Positions 10,990-20,039 of a DNA stretch of 64,000 nt are shown here, in pieces. Under the pieces are notes generated by a model. It made no database searches, was not told the DNA's origin, and was given only the letters and a program-made list of their open reading frames with translations. The stretch's first letter is position 1; each line of letters starts with the position of its first letter. Both the position numbers and the translations under genes were made by a program. Origin of the DNA: Clusia tigrina (lineage: Eukaryota; Arthropoda; Insecta; Diptera; Clusiidae); NCBI GenBank assembly GCA_920105625.2, contig CAKKTE020000176.1, positions 1-64,000 of the forward strand, in the 5' to 3' direction.

Positions 10990-11273
10990 TCACTGCGTCT
11001 TGTTTTCTATCTTCGTCTTCATTTCTATCTGTTGCTTCTTCTCTATATGCTTCTTTTTCTCCTTGACTTCTTCTTTGCTCTCTCCTTCGTCATTTTTCCA
11101 ATTCTTGAGCCAAATTGGCTGTGTCAGTTGCTCCTACTTTTTAATTTGTCGCCTCTTGTACTCTTCGATTGCGGGTCACAACTAATAATATTTGGTGGAA
11201 CATAAGCTGGAAATGCATGGTAGTCGGCACGTATTCTTACATATGCAGGAATATTGGTCCACCATTTCTGGAT
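10990..11273 (-). pseudogene. Possible gag remnant (two overlapping short frames)
   Basis: Two minus-strand frames are open one after the other. The first (11273-11124) contains WWTNIPAYVRIRADYHAF and YVPPNII. The second (11133-10990) begins EQLTQPIWLKNWKND and becomes a Lys/Glu-rich helix-like stretch (EEVKEKKKHIEKKQQIEMK). Their position between the leader and RT is where gag lies in gypsy elements, and they overlap like a frameshifted gene. I recognise no capsid or zinc-knuckle motif, so gag is only an inference from position. The hydrophobic plus-strand frames at 10945-11205 are the antisense of this charged stretch. Confidence 0.3.
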
Positions 11274-11338
11274 AATTTTCAGGATCTTCTTCAGGCTATT
11301 CATTGATTGCAGAATTATAGGCTGCCTTTCGGGTTGTA

Positions 11339-11557
11339 GAACGGTTGCAGGAACGGTTGCAATATTATAGAATGGTTGCAGGAACGGTTGCAGGAACGGT
11401 TGCAGGAACGGTTGCAGGATCGGTTGCAGGATCGGTTGCAGGAACGGTTGCAGGACTATAGAACGGTTGCAGGAACGGTTGCAGGATTATATAACGGTTG
11501 CAGGAACGGTTGCAGGATCGGTTGCAGGAACGGTTGCAGGAACGGTTGCAGGATCGC
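11339..11557. repeat. 12-bp minisatellite in the element leader
   Basis: There are about 16 copies of GAACGGTTGCAG, with GATC variants and three interruptions of the type ATTATAG or CTATAG. On the element strand the unit is CTGCAACCGTTC. The array directly abuts and overlaps the candidate primer-binding site at its right end. The plus-strand open frame with QERLQERLQDRLQDRLQ is simply this 12-bp repeat translated. Confidence 0.93.
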
Positions 11558-11559
11558 CA
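11542..11559 (-). promoter_or_regulatory. Candidate tRNA primer-binding site
   Basis: On the minus strand the base after the 5' LTR terminal CA starts TGGCGATCCTGCAACCG. TGG complements the 3' CCA of a tRNA, and TGGCGA at zero spacing from the LTR is typical of gypsy-type elements primed by an arginine tRNA whose acceptor end gives TGGCGACCG. Beyond the first six bases the match is poor, and the site runs into the 12-bp minisatellite, so the primer identity is uncertain. Confidence 0.55.
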
Positions 11560-11852
11560 TGTAGGGGTAATTTACGTGTGTAGTAAGAGTTGATTGAACA
11601 TCAACTGCGTTGGCCTTGCAAGATCGGCTTACGCATCGATTGCAGATTTCACACAACGTATGAATGCAATTATATACAGAAACCTAGTGCGAAGCGGAAT
11701 GTCGCCCTCAGCAGAGTTTTTGACCGGCAGAGTGTGCCGTTGGCCAAGCTATTGTTTGTGCTGTTCTGTAACTATGCCTAGTCCAGAGCACGAGAGAAGA
11801 AATAGGAAATCTAATGCAGGATTGCAGTTTTAGAAGTTCAGATTAATTCTGG

Positions 11853-11882
11853 TTTATTTGGTGGCTCGCTGGCCTTTTTATA
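11853..11882 (-). promoter_or_regulatory. Possible core promoter and poly(A) signal in 5' LTR
   Basis: On the minus strand TATAAAAAGG (TATAAAAA at 11875-11882) is followed 16 bases later by AATAAA (11853-11858). A TATA box here would put the start near 11850. The AATAAA would then lie just upstream of the R region, as in LTRs whose signal is in U3. Both motifs are short and the region is AT-rich, so this is a weak call. Confidence 0.35.
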
Positions 11883-11979
11883 TCATTCAATTGTTATTGT
11901 TTTCTTATTCTAAATAATATAAAATGTATCTATCTTATTTACACTAGTTACAAATCATATTCCCGAAATTTGTCTCAAG

Positions 11980-11995
11980 TATCGGATTACCGATA
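11980..11995. promoter_or_regulatory. Second copy of the LTR palindrome
   Basis: This is identical to the inverted repeat at 8009-8024. In the 5' LTR it would lie about 100 bp upstream of the TATA motif on the minus strand. Confidence 0.4.
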
Positions 11996-12260
11996 TTATT
12001 CATTGACGAATCATCGTCTTTGTTTATGTTAATTATTTTGAGTGCAAGTACAGGGCTAAAAGTCACTGCACTGTCTAACATGCATGCGCTGCAATATATG
12101 CAGTGTGCGTTATTTCACCCCCAAAACGCTGGCCTAGCGTATTTGGACATTGAGTGCAATTGCGCACGCTGCGCTATTGTCAGTTTGTTTGCATATGCGA
12201 CTTGCTGCTGTGCTTATGACGATGTGTGGTCGTCAGTGTACACTTGTATGGTACACTACA

Positions 12261-12264
12261 CCTA
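12261..12264. other. Target-site duplication, right copy (CCTA)
   Basis: This is the second copy of the duplicated target, directly after the terminal CTACA of the right LTR. It pairs with 7585-7588. Confidence 0.93.
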
Positions 12265-12700
12265 TATCTACCCCTATCTGCCTCAGTCGGCGTCTCAGTA
12301 GGCGTCACAGCCCCTGTCAGCGTCTGTGTAGGCGTCTCAGTCGCTGCCGCTGTCAATTGGTGGGTCTGCTGCCTTCTCTATGCCTATATCTACTCCTATC
12401 TGCCTCAGTCGGCGTCGCAGCCTCTGTCAGCATTTCTGTAGACATCTCAGTCGCTGCCGCTGTTGATTGGAGGGTCTGCTGCCTACTCTCTGCCTATATC
12501 TACCCATATCTGCCTCAGTCGGCGTCTCGCAGCCTCCGTCAGCGTCTCTGTAGGTGTCTCAGTCGTTGCCGCTGTCGATTGGGGAGGTCTGCTTCCTTCT
12601 ATATGCCTATATCTACCCCTATCTCTCTCAGTCTGCGTCTCAGTCGGCGTCCAGCCTCTGTTAGCGTCCCTGTAGGCGTCTCAGCCGTTTCCGCTGTCGA
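12261..12700. repeat. Representative ordered cassette of four monomer subtypes
   Basis: Four diagnostic monomers follow each other in order: GTCACAGCCCCTGTCAGCG; then TAGACATCTCAG with GTTGATTGGAGGG; then TACCCATATCTGCC with GGCGTCTCGCAGCC; then CAGTCGTTGCCGCTG with GAGGTCTGCTTCCTTC. The same order recurs with the first marker near 16300, 20158, 21417, 24711, 25968, 31806, 33062, 34346, 41117, 45728, 59506 and 61438. This shows amplification of multi-monomer units. Confidence 0.85.
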
Positions 12701-14239
12701 TTGGGGGAGTCTGCTGCCTTCTCTATGCCTATATCTACCCCTCTCTGCTTCAGTCGGCGTTTCAGTCGGCATCTCAGTCGGCGTCGCAGCCTCTGTCAGC
12801 GTTTCTGTAGGTGTCTCAGTCGCTGCCGCTGTCGATTGGGGAGGTCTGCTTCCTCCTCTATGCCTATACCTACCCCTATCTGCCTTAGTGGGCGTCTCAG
12901 TTGGCGTCGCAGCCTCTGTCAGCGTCTCTGGAGGCGTCTCAGTCCCTGCCGGTGTCGATTGGGGGGTCTGCCGCCTTCTCTTTGCCTATATCTATCCCTA
13001 TCAGCCTCAATCGACGTCTCAGTCGGCGTCGCAGCCTCTTTCAGCGTCTCTGTTGGCATCTCAGTCGCTGCTGCTGTCGATTGGGGGGGGGGGGGGGGTC
13101 TGCTGCCTTCTCTGTGCCTATATCTACCCCTATCTGCTTCAGTCGGCGTCTCAGTCGGCGTCGCAGCATCTTTCAGCGTCTCTGTTGGCATCTCAGTCGC
13201 TGCTGCTGTCGATTGATGGGGGTCTGCTGCCTTCTCTGTGCCTATATCTACCCCTATCTGCCTCAGTCGGCATCTCAGTCGGATTCGCAGCCTCTGTCAG
13301 CGACTCTGCGGGCGTCTCAGTCGCTGCCGCTGTCGATTGGGGGGTGTGCTGGCTTCTCTATGCCTATATCTACCCCTATCTGCCCCGGTCGGCGTCGCAG
13401 CCTCTGTCAGCATCTCTGTAGGCGTCTCAGTCACTGCCGCTGTCGATTGGGGGTCTGCTGCCTTCTCTTTGCCTATATCTATCCATATCTGCCTCAATCG
13501 ACGTCTCAGTCGGCGTCGCAGTCTCTTTCAGCGTCTCTGTTGGCATCTCAGTCGCTGCTGCTGTCGATTGGGGGGGGGGTCTGCTGCCTTCTCTGTGCCT
13601 ATATCTACCCCTATCTGCCTCAGTCGGCGTCTCAGTCGGATTCGCAGCCTCTGTCAGCGACTCTGCGGGCGTCTCAGTCGCTGCCGCTGTCGATTGGGGG
13701 GTGTGCTGGCTTCTCTATGCCTATATCTACCCCTATCTGCCTCTGTCTGTGTCGCAGCCTCTGTCAGCATTTCTGTAGGAGTCTCAGTCGCTGCCGCTGT
13801 CGATTGGGTTGTCTGCTGCCAGCTCTATGTATATATCTACCCCTATCTGCCTCACTCGGCGTCTCAGTCGGCGTCGCAGCCTCTGTCAGCGTCTCTGTAG
13901 GCGTCTCAGTCGCTGCCGCTGTCGATTGGGCGATCTGCTGCCTTCTTTATGCCTATATCTACCCCTATCTGCCTCAGTCGGCGTCGCAGCCTCTGTCAGC
14001 GTCCCTGTAGGCGTCTCAGTCACTGCCGCTGTCGATTGGGGGTCTGCTGCCTTCTCTTTGCCAATATCTATCCCTATCAGCCTCAATCGACGTCTCAGTC
14101 GGCGTCGCAGCCTCTTTCAGCGTCTCTGTTGGCATCTCAGTCGCTGCTGCTGTCGATTGGGGGGGTCTGCTGACTTCTCTGTGCCTATATCTACCCCTAT
14201 CTGCCTCAGTCGGCGTCTCAGTCGGATTCGCAGCCTCTG

Positions 14240-15890
14240 TCAACGTCTCTGCGGGCGTCTCAGTCGCTGCCGCTGTCGATTGGGGGGTGTGCTGGCTTCT
14301 CTATGCCTATATCTACCCCTATCTGCCTCTGTCTGCGTCGCAGCCTCTGTCAGCATTTCTGTAGGCGTCTCAGTCGCTGCCGCTGTGGATTGCGGGTCTG
14401 CTGCCTTCTCTATGCCTATATCTACCACTATCTGCCTCAGTCGGCGTCTCAGTAGGCTACTCAGTCGCTGCCGCCGTCGATTGGGTTGTCTGCTCCCTTC
14501 TCTATACCTATATCTACCCCTATCTGCCTCAGTCGGCCTCGCAGCCCCTGTTAGCGTCTCTGTAGGCGTCTCAGTCACTGCCGCTGTCGTTTGGGGGGTC
14601 TGCTGCATTCTCTATGCCTATATCTACCATTATCTGCCTCGGTCGGCGTCGCAGCCTCTGTCAGCATTTCTGTTGGCATCTCAGTCGCTGCTGCTGTCGA
14701 TTGGGGGGGTCTGCTGACTTCTCTGTGCCTATATCTACCCCTATCTGCCTCAGTCGGCGTCTCAGTCGGATTCGCAGCCTCTGTCAACGACTCTGCGCGC
14801 GTCTCAGTCGCTGCCGCTGTCGATTGGGGGGTGTGCTGGCTTCTCTATGCCTATATCTACCCCTATCTGCCTCTGTCTGCGTCGCAGCCTCTGTCAGCAT
14901 TTCTGTAGGCGTCTCAGTCGCTGCCGCTGTGGATTGCGGGTCTGCTGCCTTCTCTATACCTATATCTACCACTATCTGCCTCAGTCGGCGTCTCAGTAGG
15001 CTACTCAGTCGCTGCCGCCGTCGATTGGGTTGTCTGCTCCCTTCTCTATACCTATATCTACCCCTATCTGCCTCAGTCGGCCTCGCAGCCCCTGTTAGCG
15101 TCTCTGTAGGCGTCTCAGTTACTGCCGCTGTCGTTTGGGGGGTCTGCTGCATTCTCTATGCCTATATCTACCATTATCTGCCTCGGTCGGCGTCGCAGCC
15201 TCTGTCAGCATTTCTGTAGGCGTCTCAGTCGCTGCAGCTGTCGATTGGGGGGTCTGCTGCCTTCTCTATGTATATGTCTACCCCTATCTGCCTCACTCGG
15301 CGTCTCAGTCGGCGTCGCAGCCTCTGTCAGCGTCTCTGTAGGCGTCTCAGTCGCTGCAGCTGTCGATTGGGGGTCTGCTGCCTTCTCTATGTATATGTCT
15401 ACCCCTATCTGCCTCACTCGGCGTCTCAGTCGGCGTCGCAGCCTCTGTCAGCGTCTCTGTAGGCGTCTCAGTCGCTGCCGCAGTCGATTGGGGGGTCTGC
15501 TGCCTTCTTTATGCCTATATCTACCCCTATCAGCCTCAGTCGGCGTCGCAGCCTCTGTCAGCGTCCCTGTAGGCGTCTCAGTCGCTGCCGCTGTGGATTG
15601 CGGGTCCGCTGCCTTCTCTATGCCTATATCTACCACTATCTGCCTCAGTCGGCGTCTCAGTAGGCTACTCAGTCGCTGCCGCTGTCGATTGGGTTGTCTG
15701 CTCCCTTCTCTATACCTGTATCTACCCCTATCTGCCTCAGTCGGCCTCGCAGCCCCTGTTAGCGTCTCTGTAGGCGTCTCAGTCACTGCCGCTGTCGTTT
15801 GGGGGGTCTGCTGCATTCTCTATGCCTATATCTACCATTATCTGCCTCGGTCGGCGTCGCAGCCTCTGTCAGCATTTCTGTAGGCGTCTC
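14240..15890. repeat. Local tandem blocks with 544- and 664-bp spacing
   Basis: The block around 14240-14650 recurs at +544 (about 14784-15190), and its neighbour recurs at +664 (15135-15220 matching 15799-15890). The blocks share the markers GGATTGCGGGTC, GGCTACTCAGTCGC and CTGTCGTTTGGGG. The spacings correspond to about five and six monomers. Confidence 0.75.
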
Positions 15891-16229
15891 AGTCGCTGCA
15901 GCTGTCGATTGGGGGGTCTGCTGCCTTCTCTATGTATATTTCTACCCCTATCTGCCTCACTCGGCGTCTCAGTCGGCGTCGCAGCCCCTGTCAGCGTCTC
16001 TGTAGGCGTCTCAGTCGCTGCCGCAGTCGATTGGGGGATCTGCTGCCTTCTTTATGCCTATATCTACCCCTATCTGCCTCAGTCGGCGTCGCAGCCTCTG
16101 TCAGCGTCCCTGTAGGCGTCTCAGCTACTGCCGCTGTCGCTTGGGGTTCTGCTGCATTCTCTATGCCTATATCTATCCCTATCTGCCTCATTCGACGTCT
16201 CAGTCGGCGTCTCAGTCGCTCCCGCTGTC

Positions 16230-16290
16230 GATTTGGGGGTCTGGTGCCTTCTCTATGCCTATATCTACCCCTATCTGCCTCAGTCGGCGT
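16230..16290. other. Empty-site paralogue of the retrotransposon insertion
   Basis: This stretch of satellite has the rare variants ATTTGGGGGTCTGGTGCC that also lie just left of the element (about 7556-7575). It continues through a single CCTA (16258-16261) into the sequence found right of the element. Left-flank positions map here by +8673 and right-flank positions by +3997. The difference, 4676, equals the element (4672) plus its 4-bp duplication. Confidence 0.93.
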
Positions 16291-19200
16291 CTCAGTAGGC
16301 GTCACAGCCCCTGTCAGCGTCTGTGTAGGCGTCTCAGTCGCTGCCGCTGTCAATTGGTGGGTCTGCTGCCTTCTCTATGCCTATATCTACTCCTATCTGC
16401 CTCAGTCGGCGTCGCAGCCTCTGTCAGCATTTCTGTAGACATCTCAGTCGCTGCCGCTGTTGATTGGAGGGTCTGCTGCCTACTCTCTGCCTATATCTAC
16501 CCATATCTGCCTCAGTCGGCGTCTCGCAGCCTCCGTCAGCGTCTCTGTAGGTGTCTCAGTCGTTGCCGCTGTCGATTGGGGAGGTCTGCTTCCTTCTATA
16601 TGCCTATATCTACCCCTATCTCTCTCAGTCTGCGTCTCAGTCGGCGTCCAGCCTCTGTTAGCGTCTCTGTAGGCGTCTCAGCCGTTTCCGCTGTCGATTG
16701 GGGGAGTCTGCTGCCTTCTCTATGCCTATATCTACCCCTCTCTGTTTCAGTCGGCGTTTCAGTCGGCATCTCAGTCGGCGTCGCAGCCTCTGTCAGCGTT
16801 TCTGTAGGTGTCTCAGTCGCTGCCGCTGTCGATTGGGGAGGTCTGCTTCCTCCTCTATGCCTATACCTACCCCTATCTGCCTTAGTGGGCGTCTCAGTCG
16901 GCGTTGCAGCCTCTGTCAGCGTCTCTGAAGGCGTCTCAGTCCCTGCCGGAGTCGATTGGGGGGTCTGCCGCCTTCTCTTTGCCTATATCTATCCCTATCT
17001 GCCTCAGTCGGCGTCGCAGCCTCTGTCAGCGTCCCTGTAGGCGTCTCAGTCTCTACCGCCATCGCTTGGGGGTCTGCTGCATTTTCTATGCCTATATCTA
17101 CCCCTATCTGCCTCAGTCGGCCTCGCAGCCTCTGTCAGCGTCTCTGCGGGCGTCTCAGTCGCTGCCGCTGTCGATTGGGGGGTGTGCTGGCTTCTCTATG
17201 CCTATATCTACCCCTATCTGCCTCTGTCTGCGTCGCAGCTTCTGTCAGCATTTCTGTAGGCGTCTCAGTCGCTGCCGCTGAGGATTGGGGGTCTGCTGCC
17301 TTCTCTATTCCTATATCTACCACTATCTGCCTCAGTCGGCGTCTCAGTAGGCTTCTCAGTCGCTGCCGCTGTCGATTGGGTTGTCTGCTCCCTTCTCTAT
17401 ACCTATATCTACCCCTATCTGCCTCAGTCGGCCTCGCAGCCTCTGTTAGCGTCTCTGTAGGCGTCTCAGTCACTGCCGCTGTCGATTGGGGGGTCTGCTG
17501 CATTCTCTATGCCTATATCTACCCCTATCTGCTTCAGTAGGCGTCTCCGTCGGCGTCGCAGTCTCTGTCAGTGTCTCTGGAGGCATCTCAGTCCCTGCCG
17601 CTCTCGATTGGGGGGGGGGGGGGGTCTGCTGCCATCTCTATTCCTATATCTACCCCTATCTGCCTCAGTCGGCGTCACAACCTTTGTCAACGTCTCTGTA
17701 GGCGTCTCAGTAGCTGCCGCTGTCGATTGGGGTGTCTGCTGCCTTCTCTATGCCTTTATCTACCCCTATCTGCCTCAGTAGGCGTCTCAGTCGGCGTCGC
17801 AGTCTCTGTCAGCGTCTCTGGAGGCGTCTCAGTCCCTGCCGCTGTCGATTGGGGGGGGGGGGGGTCTGCTGCCATCTCTATTCCTATATCTACCCCTATC
17901 TGTCTCGGTCGGCATCTCAGTAGGCGTCACTGCCCCTGTCAGCGTCTGTGTAGGCGTCTCAGTCGCTGTCAATTGGCGGGTCTGCTGCCTTCTCTATGCC
18001 TATATCTACTCCTATCTGCCTCAGTCGGAGTCGCAGCCTCTGTCAGCATTTCTGTAGACATCTCAGTCGCTGCCGCTGTTGATTGGGAGATCTGCTGCCT
18101 ACTCTCTGCCTATATCTACCCATATCTGCCTCAGTCGGCGTTGCAGCCTATGTCAGCGTCTCTGTAGGCATATCAGTCGCTGCCGCTGTCGATTGGGGGG
18201 TCTGCTGCCTTCTCTATGCCTATATCTATCCCTATCTGATTCATTCGACGTCTCAGTCGGTGTCTCAGTCGCTCCCGCTGTCGATTGGGGGGTCTGCTGC
18301 CTTCTCTATGCCTATATCTACCCCTATCTGCCTCAGTCCACGTCTCAGTAGGCGTCACAGCCCCTGTCAGCGTCTGTGTAGGCGTCTCAGTGGCTGCCGC
18401 TGTCAATTGGTGGGTCTGCTGCCTTCTCTATGCCTATATCTATCCCTATCTGCCTCATTCGACGTCTCAGTCGGCGTCTCAGTCGCTCCCGCTGTCGATT
18501 GGGGGGTCTGCTGACTTCTCTATGCCTATATCTACTCCTATCTGCCTAACTCGGAGTCTCAGCCTCTGTCAGCATTTCTGTAGACATCTCAGTCGCTGCC
18601 GCTGTTGATTGGGGGGTCTGCTGCCTACTCTCTGCCTATATCTACCCATATCTGCCTCAGTCGGCGTCTCGCAGCCTCTGTCAGCGTCTCTGTAGGTGTC
18701 TCAGTCGTTGCCGCTGTCCATTGGGGAGGTCTGCTTCTCTAGTAGAGTCTGCCTTCTCTATGCCTATATCTACCCCTCTCTGCTTCAGTCGGCGTTTCAG
18801 TCGGCATCTCAGTCGGCGTCGCAGCCTCTGTCTGCGTTTCTGTAGGTGTCTCAGTCGCTGCCGCTGTCGATTGGGGAGGTCTGCTTCCTCCTCTATGCCT
18901 ATACCTACCCCTATCTGCATTAGTGGGCGTCTCAGTCGGCGTCGCAGCCTCTGTCAGCGTCTCTGGAGGCGTCTCAGTCCCTGCCGGTGTCGATTGGGGG
19001 GTCTGCTGCCATCTCTATTCCTATATCTACCCCTATCTGCCCCGGTCGGCGTCGCAGCCTCTGTCAGCAACTCTGTAGGCGTCTCAGTCACTGCCGCTGT
19101 CGATTGGGGGTCTGCTGCCTTCTCTTTGCCTATATCTATCCCTATCAGCCTCAATCGACGTCTCAGTCGGCGTCGCAGCCTCTTTCAGCGTCTCTGTTGG

Positions 19201-20039
19201 CATCTCAGTCGCTGCTGCTGTCGATTGGGGGGTCTGCTGACTTCTCTGTGCCTATATCTACCCCTATCTGCCTCAGTCGGCGTCTCAGTCGGATTCGCAG
19301 CCTCTGTCAACGTCTCTGCTGGCGTCTCAGTCGCTGCCGCTGTCGATTGGGGGGTGTGCTGGCTTCTCTATGCCTATATCTACCCCTATCTGCCTCTGTC
19401 ACGTCGCAGCCTCTGTCAGCATTTCTGTAGGCGTCTCAGTCGCTGCCGCTGTGGATTGGGGGTCTGCTGCCTTCTCTATGCCTATATCTACCACTATCTG
19501 CCTCAGTCGGCGTCTCAGTAGGCTACTCAGTCGCTGCCGCTGTCGATTGTGTTGTCTGCTGCCTTCTCTATACCTATATCTACCCCTATCTGCCTCAGTC
19601 GGCCTAGCAGCCTCTGTTAGCGTCTCTGTAGGCGTCTCAGTCACTGCCGCTGTCGATTGGGGTGTCTGCTGCATTCTCTATGCCTATATCTACCATTATC
19701 TGCCTCGGTCGGCGTCGCAGCCTCTGTCAGCATTTCTGTAGGCGTCTCAGTCGCTGCAGCTGTCGATTGGGGGTTCTGCTGCCTTCTCTATGTATATGTC
19801 TACCCCTATCTGCCTCACTCGGCGTCTCAGTCGGCGTCGCAGCCTCTGTCAGCGTCTCTGTAGGCGTCTCAGTCGCTGCCGCAGTCGATTGGGGGGTCTG
19901 CTGCCTTCTTTATGCCTATATCTACCCCTATCTGCCTCAGTCGGCGTCGCAGCCTCTGTTAGCGTCCCTGTAGGCGTCTCAGTCACTGCCGCTGTCGCTT
20001 GGGGTTCTGCTGCATTCTCTATGCCTATATCTATCCCTA

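Larger units (their letters stand above)
7589..12260 (-). mobile_element. Ty3/gypsy LTR retrotransposon, non-autonomous, inserted in the satellite
   Basis: The element is 4672 bp and AT-rich inside, unlike the surrounding GC-rich satellite. Two direct 701-bp repeats start TGTAG and end CTACA, and they are flanked by a 4-bp duplication of satellite sequence (CCTA). The coding remnants read on the minus strand, so the right LTR is the 5' LTR. Order on the minus strand: 5' LTR, candidate primer-binding site, 12-bp minisatellite, possible gag remnant, partial reverse transcriptase, integrase zinc-binding region, integrase core, integrase C-terminal module, polypurine tract, 3' LTR. RT before integrase is the Ty3/gypsy order. 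Protease, the RT catalytic region, RNase H and env are not visible. The coding parts carry several frameshifts and stops, so it cannot encode its own machinery. A paralogous block without the element (16230-16290) proves the boundaries. Confidence 0.95.
11560..12260 (-). repeat. 5' LTR of the gypsy-like element
   Basis: This is the second 701-bp copy of the LTR, identical in length to 7589-8289 and about 99.3% identical. It is followed immediately by satellite sequence CCTATATCTACC. On the minus strand it is upstream of the pol remnants, so it would carry the promoter. Its inner edge is followed on the minus strand, with no spacer, by TGGCGATCC, the candidate primer-binding site. Confidence 0.96.

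Noticed and set aside
10945..11205. Hydrophobic plus-strand frame resembling membrane segments
   Set aside because: It is the complement of a purine-rich Lys/Glu stretch on the element strand. Leu/Phe/Ser richness follows from TTC/TCT composition.
11542..11559. Lysine-tRNA primer site as in many retroviruses
   Set aside because: After TGGCG the sequence continues ATCC rather than CCC. The first six bases fit an arginine-tRNA end better, though weakly.
11376..11564. QERLQERLQDRL repeat protein
   Set aside because: It is the direct translation of the 12-bp minisatellite. 12 is a multiple of 3, so any such repeat gives a 4-residue periodic peptide.
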